From contig CALINF010000180.1 in NCBI GenBank assembly GCA_938045215.1, positions 1 to 6,413 on the forward strand: a stretch of DNA of 6,413 nt, read 5' to 3'. The stretch's first letter is position 1, and every line of letters begins with the position of its first letter. The position numbers and the translations under genes were made by a program. The notes under the pieces are model-generated. The model was not told the DNA's origin. It did no database searches and saw nothing but the letters and a program-made list of their open reading frames with translations. Positions 1 through 6,413 of this stretch are shown one piece after another. This DNA is from an uncultured Halieaceae bacterium (GTDB lineage: Bacteria > Pseudomonadota > Gammaproteobacteria > Pseudomonadales > Halieaceae).

Positions 1-1
1 C

Positions 2-1022
<1,021 letters not shown>

Positions 1023-1024
<2 letters not shown>

Positions 1025-1027
1025 GAA
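1023..1027 (+). promoter_or_regulatory. Ribosome binding site of metF, overlapping the ahcY stop
   Basis: AGGAA sits 6 bases before the metF ATG, and its first two bases belong to the ahcY TAG stop codon. Ribosomes finishing ahcY would therefore stop on top of the metF initiation region, which fits translational coupling. The coupling itself is inferred. Confidence 0.6.
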
Positions 1028-1033
1028 CAGCTG

Positions 1034-1867
1034 ATGTCAGGTCGCAAAGCCAGTATCTCATTCGAGTACTTTCCTCCAAAAACGGACGCCGGGAGTGAGA
1101 AATTGCTCACGGCGACCACACCCGCTTTGCGGGCGCTGGAGCCAGAGTTCTTTTCTGTCACCTATGGTGCAGGAGGCTCTACCCGGGATACCACACACGG
1201 TATCGTGAGCGCTCTGCGCGAGCAGGGTCTGACGGTAGCGCCGCATCTGAGTTTTGGTGGCGACGATGCAGCCACTATCGGCGCGCTGCTGGACGACTAC
1301 AAGGCAATGGGAGTGGAGCGGTTGGTATGTCTGCGTGGCGACCTGCCCTCTGGCATGGGCGCGATGCGACCGGTATATGCAAATGAGCTGGTCCAATTTG
1401 TACGTGAGCGAACCGGCGATCACTTTCACATAGAGGTTGCCGCCTATCCCGAGATTCATCCACAGGCAGAGAGCTACTCCAGTGACATCGCGTTCCTGAA
1501 GGGAAAGTTCGATGCGGGTGCAGATCGCGCCATCACCCAGTATTTTTATAACGTCGAATCCTACTTCTATTTTCTGGATCGCTGCTCCGCTATCGGCATA
1601 GACAAACCGATCATTGCCGGCGTTATGCCGATTGTTAACTTCGCTAACCTGCAGCGCTTCTCGCGCAACTGCGGTGCGGAAATTCCTCGCTGGATCTGTC
1701 AGCGCGCGGAAGAACTGACCAGTGCAGAAGACTTGCACAAGTTCGGGGTAGATGTTGTCACACAGCTTTGTCAGACTCTGTTGGAAAGTGGTGCGCCCGG
1801 CATTCACTTCTACACTATGAATCAGGTTGATCCAACCCGAGAGATCTTTACCAACCTGGGACTGTAG
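1034..1867 (+). CDS. metF: 5,10-methylenetetrahydrofolate reductase
   Basis: This flavoenzyme reduces 5,10-methylene-THF to 5-methyl-THF, the methyl donor for homocysteine remethylation by MetH or MetE. The protein has 277 residues, slightly shorter than E. coli MetF (296) because the N-terminal lead before the first beta strand is short. The TIM-barrel landmarks are all present: ISFEYFPPK with catalytic Glu11 (E. coli E28), SVTYGAGGSTRD at 41-52, LRGDLPSG with Asp103 (E. coli D120), AAYPEIHP at 136-143, the flavin-side stretch DAGADRAITQYFYNVE at 160-175, and HFYTMN at 258-263. There is no C-terminal SAM-responsive regulatory domain, as expected for bacterial MetF. AGGAA lies 6 bases before the ATG and overlaps the ahcY stop codon, which supports this start and coupling. 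AhcY makes homocysteine and MetF supplies the methyl group to recycle it. Confidence 0.97.
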   Translation: MSGRKASISFEYFPPKTDAGSEKLLTATTPALRALEPEFFSVTYGAGGSTRDTTHGIVSALREQGLTVAPHLSFGGDDAATIGALLDDYKAMGVERLVCLRGDLPSGMGAMRPVYANELVQFVRERTGDHFHIEVAAYPEIHPQAESYSSDIAFLKGKFDAGADRAITQYFYNVESYFYFLDRCSAIGIDKPIIAGVMPIVNFANLQRFSRNCGAEIPRWICQRAEELTSAEDLHKFGVDVVTQLCQTLLESGAPGIHFYTMNQVDPTREIFTNLGL

Positions 1868-1884
1868 TTACCAGCAGGAGTCCA

Positions 1885-2640
1885 ATGCGCAAGCCGCGTA
1901 TATACAGTAAACAGTCGCTCACATCCGGCGCAACGCTTGCTCTGGAAGAAGGCCAAAGTGTACACGTTGCCCGTGCACTACGAATGAAAACGGATGATCT
2001 ACTGGTGCTATTTGATGGCCGCGGTAGCGAATGGCCCGCCCACATACGCCAGGTCGACAAGAAGGCCGTTACTGTGGAGTTGGGCGAGCGCAGCGAGCGC
2101 AACAGCGAATCGCCACTCCATATACATATTGGCATTGCCATTTCCAGGGGCGACCGTATGGACTGGATAATCCAGAAGGCCACCGAGCTGGGCGTGTCCG
2201 CTATCACACCACTGCGCTCGGAACGCTCCGAAGTCAAACTCAAAGGCGAGCGAGCGGAAAAAAAACTAAGACACTGGCAGCAAATCGCGATCAGCGCCTG
2301 TGAGCAAAGTGGACGCAATACGCTGCCTCAACTTGGCTCTTTAACGCAGCTGAGCGACTGGGCTGGCAACGTTGATGCCAAGACAAAGTATGTACTTCAT
2401 CACCGGGCCAGCGCGACCGCAGAGATCAGCGAAACACCCTCGAGCATCGCTTTGCTTATCGGCCCCGAAGGCGGATTAACTGAAGCAGAGATAGCGAGCA
2501 GTGAACAGGCTGGCTTCACAGCTCTGGCACTAGGGCCGCGAGTGCTGCGCACCGAGACTGCGCCGCTGGCAGCAATCGCTATCTTGCAGGCGCGCTGGGG
2601 TGATATGGCTGAACAACTCTATACTCAACCCAATACATGA
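1885..2640 (+). CDS. rsmE: 16S rRNA (uracil(1498)-N(3))-methyltransferase
   Basis: RsmE methylates N3 of U1498 in helix 44 of 16S rRNA, using SAM and acting on the assembled 30S subunit. The protein has 251 residues (E. coli RsmE 243). The N-terminal PUA-like RNA-binding domain spans about 1-72 and opens with the family-typical MRKPRIY. The C-terminal SPOUT domain spans about 77-245, with QKATELGVSAITPLRSERS at 97-115, the SAM-binding trefoil-knot loop LLIGPEGGLTEAEI at 190-203, and LGPRVLRTETAPL at 216-228. GCAGGAG lies 4 bases before the ATG, and the N-terminus aligns with E. coli RsmE, so the start is firm. A perfect 9-base tandem repeat in the interdomain linker (GERSERN) and an A8 run at codons 125-127 are oddities, neither of which breaks the frame. 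The gene lies 17 bases after metF, probably in the same transcript. Confidence 0.97.
   Translation: MRKPRIYSKQSLTSGATLALEEGQSVHVARALRMKTDDLLVLFDGRGSEWPAHIRQVDKKAVTVELGERSERNSESPLHIHIGIAISRGDRMDWIIQKATELGVSAITPLRSERSEVKLKGERAEKKLRHWQQIAISACEQSGRNTLPQLGSLTQLSDWAGNVDAKTKYVLHHRASATAEISETPSSIALLIGPEGGLTEAEIASSEQAGFTALALGPRVLRTETAPLAAIAILQARWGDMAEQLYTQPNT
2084..2101 (+). repeat. 9-base perfect tandem duplication inside rsmE
   Basis: GCGAGCGCA occurs twice in direct succession (2084-2092 and 2093-2101). The unit is a multiple of three, so the frame is kept. It encodes part of the GERSERN segment in the linker between the PUA-like and SPOUT domains, a place likely to tolerate length change. Confidence 0.8.
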
Positions 2641-2653
2641 CCCTGAGCAACGC

Positions 2654-2682
2654 TTGCGTGGTTCTGCCCCATTGCGTACCGT
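2654..2682 (+). promoter_or_regulatory. Weak candidate sigma70 promoter ahead of gshB
   Basis: In the 72-base gap between rsmE and gshB, TTGCGT (2654-2659) is followed 17 bases later by TACCGT (2677-2682), each matching three of six consensus bases, including the important TTG and the TA...T of the -10. The spacing is ideal but the matches are poor, so this is only a candidate. A second TTGCGT copy occurs at 2672-2677. If real, it would start transcription just before gshB. Confidence 0.18.
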
Positions 2683-2697
2683 AACCGGTCAGCCGCG

Positions 2698-2704
2698 TAA
2701 GGAG
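2698..2704 (+). promoter_or_regulatory. Strong Shine-Dalgarno of gshB
   Basis: TAAGGAG lies 8 bases before the ATG at 2713 and is the best ribosome binding site in the window. It fixes the gshB start and suggests gshB can initiate independently of rsmE despite the longer gap. Confidence 0.75.
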
Positions 2705-2712
2705 CGAACTGA

Positions 2713-3675
2713 ATGACGATCAAAATCGGCGTGGTCATGGATCCCATAGACCAGCTCAACTATAAAAAAGACAGTACTTTAGCGATGCTCTGGGCAGCGC
2801 AGGCCAAGGATTGGCAGCTGTTCTACATGGAGCAGAAGGATCTCTATCTGGATCAGGGTGTGGCAAGAGCCCGCATGGCGGAGCTAACGGTTTACCATGA
2901 TCCCGACTGCTGGTTCAGCCTCGAACCGCACCAGCAGAAAGACCTTGCTGAGCTGGACGTAATCCTGATGCGCAAGGATCCGCCCTTCGACAACGAGTAC
3001 ATTTACTCGACGTATATTCTTGAAGCAGCAGAGCGGCTGGGTACGCTCATCGTGAATCGCTGCCAGAGCCTGCGCGACTGCAATGAGAAAGTATTCGCCA
3101 CACAATATCCCCAGTGTTGCCCACCAGTGATGGTCAGTGCAGACAACGAGCGTTTGAAAGCGTTTTACACGCTACACGAGGATGTCATCTTCAAGCCGCT
3201 TGATGGTATGGGGGGGTCCTCTATCTTCAGGGTCAAGCCCGGGGACTCCAACCTCAGCGTAATTCTTGAAACATTGACCAACTTTGGAGAGCTCTCGATC
3301 ATGGCCCAGCGCTACATTCCGCAGATCGTGGATGGGGACAAGCGCATACTAATGATTAATGGAGAAGCCGTGCCCTATTGTCTGGCTCGCGTACCAGCCA
3401 GCGGCGAGCTGCGTGGCAATCTGGCTGCTGGCGGAGAAGGCCGGGCGCAACCGCTTACTGAGCGTGATCAGTGGATAGCGGATCAGATAGGCCCCACGCT
3501 GGTCGAGAAGGGTTTGCTGTTTGTAGGTCTGGATATCATCGGTGACTTCCTGACGGAGATAAACGTCACCAGCCCAACCTGTATCCGTGAGATTGACGCA
3601 GGGTATGATCTCAATATCGGTGCACGTCTCATGGACTGTATCGAAGATACGCTGAAAGCAAGAAGCCACAGCTAG
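2713..3675 (+). CDS. gshB: Glutathione synthetase
   Basis: This cytosolic ATP-grasp ligase joins gamma-glutamylcysteine and glycine to make glutathione, the second and last step of the pathway. It has 320 residues (E. coli GshB 316). The N-terminal domain begins MTIKIGVVMDPI and contains MRKDPPFDNEYIY at 86-98. The ATP-grasp part shows NEKVFAT at 124-130, the phosphate-binding KPLDGMGGSSIF at 161-172, GDKRIL at 208-213, RGNLAAGG at 234-241, and GLDIIGDFLTEINVTSPT at 273-290. Asp274, Glu282 and Asn284 in that last segment correspond to the Mg ligands of the E. coli enzyme. The strong TAAGGAG site supports the start. The gene is followed after only 6 bases by the TonB-like gene, an adjacency also recalled from Pseudomonas aeruginosa (PA0407 and PA0406). 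A G7 run (3210-3216) lies in the Gly-rich loop with the frame intact. Confidence 0.97.
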   Translation: MTIKIGVVMDPIDQLNYKKDSTLAMLWAAQAKDWQLFYMEQKDLYLDQGVARARMAELTVYHDPDCWFSLEPHQQKDLAELDVILMRKDPPFDNEYIYSTYILEAAERLGTLIVNRCQSLRDCNEKVFATQYPQCCPPVMVSADNERLKAFYTLHEDVIFKPLDGMGGSSIFRVKPGDSNLSVILETLTNFGELSIMAQRYIPQIVDGDKRILMINGEAVPYCLARVPASGELRGNLAAGGEGRAQPLTERDQWIADQIGPTLVEKGLLFVGLDIIGDFLTEINVTSPTCIREIDAGYDLNIGARLMDCIEDTLKARSHS

Positions 3676-3681
3676 CGGTCC

Positions 3682-4545
3682 ATGGGCTATCTCGTCACAG
3701 CGGGAGCAGACAACCAGCGGCTACGCTATGCGCTGGTAATTGCGCTGATTTTACACGCCATAGTACTGGCCAATATCAGCTTCAACATCTCAGGTTTTCA
3801 ATACAATGCTCCGCAGATCGAAGTGACACTGGCCACACGACCCAGCACATCGGCAGCAGAAGATGCGCAGCTCATCGCACAGGCAAACCAGCGCGGTAGC
3901 GGCAACGAGGCCGAGCTGACAGCACTCAGTAGTGAGGTATTGGCGGCGTCCAGCGCTGCACCCTGGCCCTCTGAGCAGGAATCCAATGACTCAACTGACT
4001 CAGCCAACAGCAATGATCCGCTGGTTACAACCACTGCCCGAGCGCGCAGCCGCGCGCAGACCGAAGCAGAGCTGCAGCGCAAACGTGCACCGTTGGAAGG
4101 TATTAGTCCAGAGGTTGATGCTCTCTCCGAGCAGCTCGCCAGTCTTGAGGCCACGCTTGATGAGCAGACACAGGCATATTCCAACAGACCCAGGGTGCGC
4201 AGACTGACATCAGCTTCCGCGCGCCAGGCTGCAGATGCCGCCTATTTGCTGGACTGGCGCCAACGACTGGAAGCGGTCGGAAACACCTACTACCCGGAGG
4301 CGTCGCTGCGCTATGGCATCTATGGCGAACTGCGACTGCTTGTGATCATACGCAAGGATGGTTCGCTGGAGGATGTGAGCGTACTGTCTTCTTCCGGCTA
4401 TGCCGTACTCGATGAAGCGGCTATCAAGATAGTGCGCCTGGCTGCGCCCTACGCGCCGTTCCCGCCTGAGCTCAGTGCCACCACAGACAAGCTTGAAATC
4501 ATCCGCACATGGCAATTCCAGGAAAACCAGCTAAGCTCAGATTAG
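3682..4545 (+). CDS. tonB: TonB-family energy transducer, TonB3-like
   Basis: This is an inner-membrane-anchored periplasmic protein of 287 residues. A short cytoplasmic start is followed by one hydrophobic signal-anchor at about 15-34 (YALVIALILHAIVLANISF). A Ser/Ala/Asn-rich, low-complexity region then runs to about 118, a charged heptad-like stretch at about 123-165 may form a coiled coil, and a C-terminal TonB domain occupies about 188-280 (AAYLLDWRQRLEAVGN, YYPEA, IYGELRLLV, SSSGYAVLDEAA, IIRTWQF). Canonical TonB has a long Pro-Glu/Pro-Lys periplasmic spacer; here it is absent. The C-terminal signature resembles the TonB3 group of Pseudomonas (PA0406, reported to be needed for twitching motility). 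No exbB or exbD is in view. The start lies 6 bases after the gshB stop with only a weak AGCGG ahead, so translation probably depends on coupling. The cargo or receptor partner cannot be told from sequence. Confidence 0.88.
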   Translation: MGYLVTAGADNQRLRYALVIALILHAIVLANISFNISGFQYNAPQIEVTLATRPSTSAAEDAQLIAQANQRGSGNEAELTALSSEVLAASSAAPWPSEQESNDSTDSANSNDPLVTTTARARSRAQTEAELQRKRAPLEGISPEVDALSEQLASLEATLDEQTQAYSNRPRVRRLTSASARQAADAAYLLDWRQRLEAVGNTYYPEASLRYGIYGELRLLVIIRKDGSLEDVSVLSSSGYAVLDEAAIKIVRLAAPYAPFPPELSATTDKLEIIRTWQFQENQLSSD

Positions 4546-4609
4546 CGCTCGGTAACCAGAGTCCGGGCATACCGTGAATCCATTGCTGGGCTGATTACGA
4601 CGCAAAACC

Positions 4610-5200
4610 ATGTCACTCACTAGTGCCGCCAAACTCTCGAAAAGTGGTGATTGCCTGCGCGATCACTTCCTGCTTGCGATGCCAAGCCTGACAGAGGGGA
4701 TTTTTTCGCACAGCATTACGTATATCTGTGAACACGGTGAAAGCGGTGCTATGGGCATCGTCATCAACCAGCCACTGGACCTCACAGTGGCGGAAATTTT
4801 TGAGCATCTGAAGATTAAAGCCGGGCCGGGATTCGAGGAAGAGCCGGTAATGGCAGGCGGTCCAGTTCAAATTGATCACGGCTTCGTGCTACACAAGGAT
4901 TGCGCTACCGAATGGGAAGCGAGTATCCACGTTACGGACGAAATTACATTAACCACGTCTCGCGATGTCCTGCGAGCCATTGCTGCGGGTGATGGGCCCA
5001 AGGACAATTTGATTGCACTGGGCTACGCCGGGTGGACCGCGGGACAACTGGAGGAAGAGCTTGCTCAGAACAGCTGGCTGACCCTCCCGGCTGATAGCGA
5101 CATTATATTTTCCATCCCCCACGAACAGCGACTCGGTGCCGCAGCAGCAGCGTTGGGCATCGATATGAATCTGATTTCCGGCCAGGCGGGCCACGCCTGA
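4610..5200 (+). CDS. yqgE: YqgE/AlgH family protein (UPF0301)
   Basis: This is a conserved bacterial protein of unknown biochemical role, called AlgH in Pseudomonas after a proposed link to alginate regulation. It has 196 residues (E. coli YqgE 187) and no signal peptide or membrane segment. Family marks are HFLLAMP at 19-25, TYICEHGESGAMGIVINQP at 37-55, GGPVQIDHGFVLH at 83-95, TTSRDVL at 115-121, IALGYAGWTAGQLEEEL at 135-151, the SWL that follows, and the GQAGHA ending. The N-terminus is some 14 residues longer than E. coli YqgE before HFL. This ATG is the first start after an in-frame TGA at 4592, and no ATG, GTG or TTG lies between it and HFLL. There is no good ribosome binding site (GACGCAAAACC precedes it). 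Its neighbour ruvX is its usual partner across proteobacteria. Confidence 0.95.
   Translation: MSLTSAAKLSKSGDCLRDHFLLAMPSLTEGIFSHSITYICEHGESGAMGIVINQPLDLTVAEIFEHLKIKAGPGFEEEPVMAGGPVQIDHGFVLHKDCATEWEASIHVTDEITLTTSRDVLRAIAAGDGPKDNLIALGYAGWTAGQLEEELAQNSWLTLPADSDIIFSIPHEQRLGAAAAALGIDMNLISGQAGHA
5184..5189 (+). promoter_or_regulatory. Shine-Dalgarno-like site bearing on the ruvX start
   Basis: AGGCGG, one mismatch from AGGAGG, ends 7 bases before a CTG (5197-5199) that overlaps the yqgE TGA and is in frame with ruvX. It may therefore serve a longer ruvX product starting at that CTG. The caveat is that these bases encode the conserved Gln-Ala-Gly of the GxAGHA ending of YqgE, so the match may be incidental. 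Confidence 0.35.
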
Positions 5201-5244
5201 GTTCTTCCAAGACCACTGCCGAGTCCAATGACAAGCGCACCATA

Positions 5245-5649
5245 ATGGCGTTTGATTTTGGGCTGAAACAGATCGGCGTGGCGATAGGTAACTGCCTGCT
5301 GGCAACGACACAACCGCTAGCCATCCTCAAAGCACGCGACGGCATTCCGGACTGGCAGGCCGTGGGTAATTTGCTGGAAGAATGGCAGCCAGACCTGCTG
5401 CTCGTGGGTAACCCGCTTAATATGGATGGCACCGAGAGCGAGCTCGGTGCGAGAAGCCGCAAATTTGGCAATCGGCTGCATGGCCGCTTTGGCTTGCCCG
5501 TTGAGTTTGCCGACGAAAGGCTGACCAGTTTCGAGGCCAAGCAGGATCTGGCAGCGAGCGGACATTCTGGAGATTACAAGGCGCAGCCGATAGACAGCTA
5601 CGCCGCTGAACTCATCCTGAAAAGCTGGATGAGGTCCGCAGGAGGCTAA
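5245..5649 (+). CDS. ruvX: Putative pre-16S rRNA nuclease / Holliday junction resolvase-like protein (YqgF)
   Basis: RuvX/YqgF is an RNase H-fold nuclease implicated in 5' maturation of 16S rRNA and also described as resolvase-like. From the ATG at 5245 the product has 134 residues (E. coli YqgF 138). The fold's acidic sites are visible: FDFGLKQIGVAIG with Asp4, DERLTSFEA with Asp90 and Glu91, and PIDSYAAELIL with Asp117. LLVGNPLNMDGTE at 52-64 matches the family except that Asn56 replaces the usual Leu of GLPLNMDGT. The start is uncertain: this ATG lies inside the first beta strand, without a good binding site. The frame stays open upstream through a hydrophilic segment to a CTG at 5197 overlapping the yqgE stop, which would give 150 residues. 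A five-codon ORF (5228-5245) also ends on the ATG. The 3' end overlaps pilU by 4 bases. Confidence 0.93.
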   Translation: MAFDFGLKQIGVAIGNCLLATTQPLAILKARDGIPDWQAVGNLLEEWQPDLLLVGNPLNMDGTESELGARSRKFGNRLHGRFGLPVEFADERLTSFEAKQDLAASGHSGDYKAQPIDSYAAELILKSWMRSAGG

Positions 5650-6413
5650 CGCCCGAGGAACTGCCCGCGCTTGTCATCCTCGTCATAAGTCAGACCCAGT
5701 CCATCGCCAAACGCGCTCTTGCCCTTATCGTGCATCTTGATCATCAGACGCACATCGTTCGCTGAGTCAGCATAGCGTACGGCGTCCTCATCGCTGATGA
5801 TGCCATCGGCGTAGGCTTTAAACAGCGATTGATCTAGCGTCTGCATGCCCAATTCTGTCGACTTGGCCATCAACTCCTTAATAAGGTGGACCTCACCTTT
5901 GCGAATGTAATCGGCAATCAACGGGCTGTTCAACATGACTTCAACGACCGGTGCACGACCCTTGCCATCTTTGCGCGGAATCAACTGCTGAGCCACCATT
6001 GCTCTAAGGTTCAATGAAAGATCCATCCAAATCTGATGATGTAACTCGGCCGGGAAGAAGCTCTGGATGCGATCCAGCGCCTGGTTGGCGTTGTTGGCGT
6101 GCAAGGTACACAGGCACAAGTGACCGGTCTCGGCAAAGGTTAAGGCCTGCTGCATTGTCTTGGCTTCACGCACCTCACCGATAAGGATGACATCTGGCGC
6201 CTGACGTAGCGTATTTTTCAGTGCGACTTCAAAAGAGTCAGTATCCATGCCGACTTCACGCTGGGTGACTATGCAGCCGGCATGCTCGTGGATAAATTCG
6301 ATCGGATCTTCAATGCTGATAATATGGCCATGGCTGTTCTCATTGCGGTATCCCACCATAGACGCCAGTGAAGTAGACTTACCCGTACCGGTGGCACCTA
6401 CAAAGATCACCAA
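5646..6413 (-). CDS. pilU: Type IV pilus retraction ATPase PilU, C-terminal part
   Basis: PilU is a cytoplasmic hexameric secretion-type ATPase that works with PilT to retract type IV pili in twitching motility. The window holds the last 255 codons. The first is TTG read internally as Leu, so the start and the N-terminal PAS-like domain lie beyond the right edge. In fragment numbering there is a Walker A GATGTGKST at 6-14, an Asp box IISIEDPIEF at 31-40, a Walker B region APDVILIGEVRE at 72-83, and a His box LCTLHANNANQALDR at 101-115. The ASHANNANQALDR-like His box, LNLRAMVAQQLIPR and the acidic tail (LTYDEDDKRGQFLGR), together with the lack of the PilT AIRNLIRE-type motif, favour PilU over PilT. 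The TAG stop interlocks with the ruvX TAA on the other strand. pilT would be expected upstream of it, outside the window. Confidence 0.92.
   Translation of the reverse strand: MVIFVGATGTGKSTSLASMVGYRNENSHGHIISIEDPIEFIHEHAGCIVTQREVGMDTDSFEVALKNTLRQAPDVILIGEVREAKTMQQALTFAETGHLCLCTLHANNANQALDRIQSFFPAELHHQIWMDLSLNLRAMVAQQLIPRKDGKGRAPVVEVMLNSPLIADYIRKGEVHLIKELMAKSTELGMQTLDQSLFKAYADGIISDEDAVRYADSANDVRLMIKMHDKGKSAFGDGLGLTYDEDDKRGQFLGR

Noticed and set aside
1058..1807. A 249-codon open frame on the minus strand
   Set aside because: It lies wholly inside metF, which has full family motifs. The translated product shows no recognisable domain and is a shadow of the metF codon pattern.
1848..2318. A 156-codon minus-strand frame across the metF end and rsmE
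   Set aside because: It is antisense to well-supported rsmE, its product is Ser/Arg-rich with no family likeness, and it has no sensible gene context.
3210..3216. G7 run in gshB, considered as a phase-variation tract
   Set aside because: It is short, encodes the conserved Met-Gly-Gly of the ATP-grasp loop, and sits in a housekeeping enzyme for which switching is implausible.
4550..4574. CGGTA/TACCG inverted repeat in the tonB-yqgE gap, considered as an operator or terminator
   Set aside because: The arms are 5 bases with a 15-base loop, no T tract follows, and no known operator matches; such repeats are expected by chance.
5103..5540. A 145-codon minus-strand frame across yqgE and ruvX
   Set aside because: It is a low-complexity Ser/Pro/Arg-rich shadow antisense to two conserved genes.
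5654..5682. Inverted repeat CGAGGA/TCCTCG near the ruvX-pilU junction, considered as a terminator
   Set aside because: The stem is only 6 bases with a 17-base loop and no T run on either strand, and it lies inside pilU coding sequence.
5646..6413. Assignment of the minus-strand gene as pilT
   Set aside because: The Walker and His boxes are shared, but the THAN-NANQALDR type His box, the missing AIRNLIRE-like motif and the acidic tail fit PilU better.

Overview
The window is a chromosomal housekeeping stretch from a gammaproteobacterium, moderately GC-rich by eye. Gene content (ahcY, metF, rsmE, gshB, a TonB3-like gene, yqgE, ruvX, pilU) and recalled similarity to Pseudomonas and Escherichia proteins suggest the Pseudomonadales or Cellvibrionales side of the class. 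That placement is inference; no rRNA or other lineage marker is present.

Layout: six complete plus-strand genes follow the 3' part of ahcY. The gaps are 9 (ahcY-metF), 17 (metF-rsmE), 72 (rsmE-gshB), 6 (gshB-tonB), 64 (tonB-yqgE) and 44 bases (yqgE-ruvX, if ruvX starts at its first ATG). They look like one long transcription unit, or two to three overlapping ones. The minus strand carries only the C-terminal two thirds of pilU, entering from the right edge. It meets ruvX tail to tail with a 4-base overlap of stop codons. No stretch above 80 bases lacks a gene. There are no tRNAs, rRNAs, CRISPR arrays, insertion sequences or clear rho-independent terminators.

Functionally, the left half is a methyl-cycle and sulfur module. 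AhcY removes S-adenosylhomocysteine and yields homocysteine; MetF supplies the methyl-tetrahydrofolate used to remethylate it; RsmE is a SAM consumer acting on 16S rRNA; GshB finishes glutathione synthesis. The right half (TonB3-like protein, YqgE, RuvX, then PilU) joins an envelope energy transducer to a conserved yqgE-ruvX pair and a type IV pilus motor gene.

I see no new defence, mobile or biosynthetic system here. The points most worth checking are the start of ruvX (a CTG overlapping the yqgE stop, or a five-codon mini-ORF abutting the ATG), the proline-poor TonB-like protein next to a twitching-motility gene, and the terminator-less convergent junction of ruvX and pilU.
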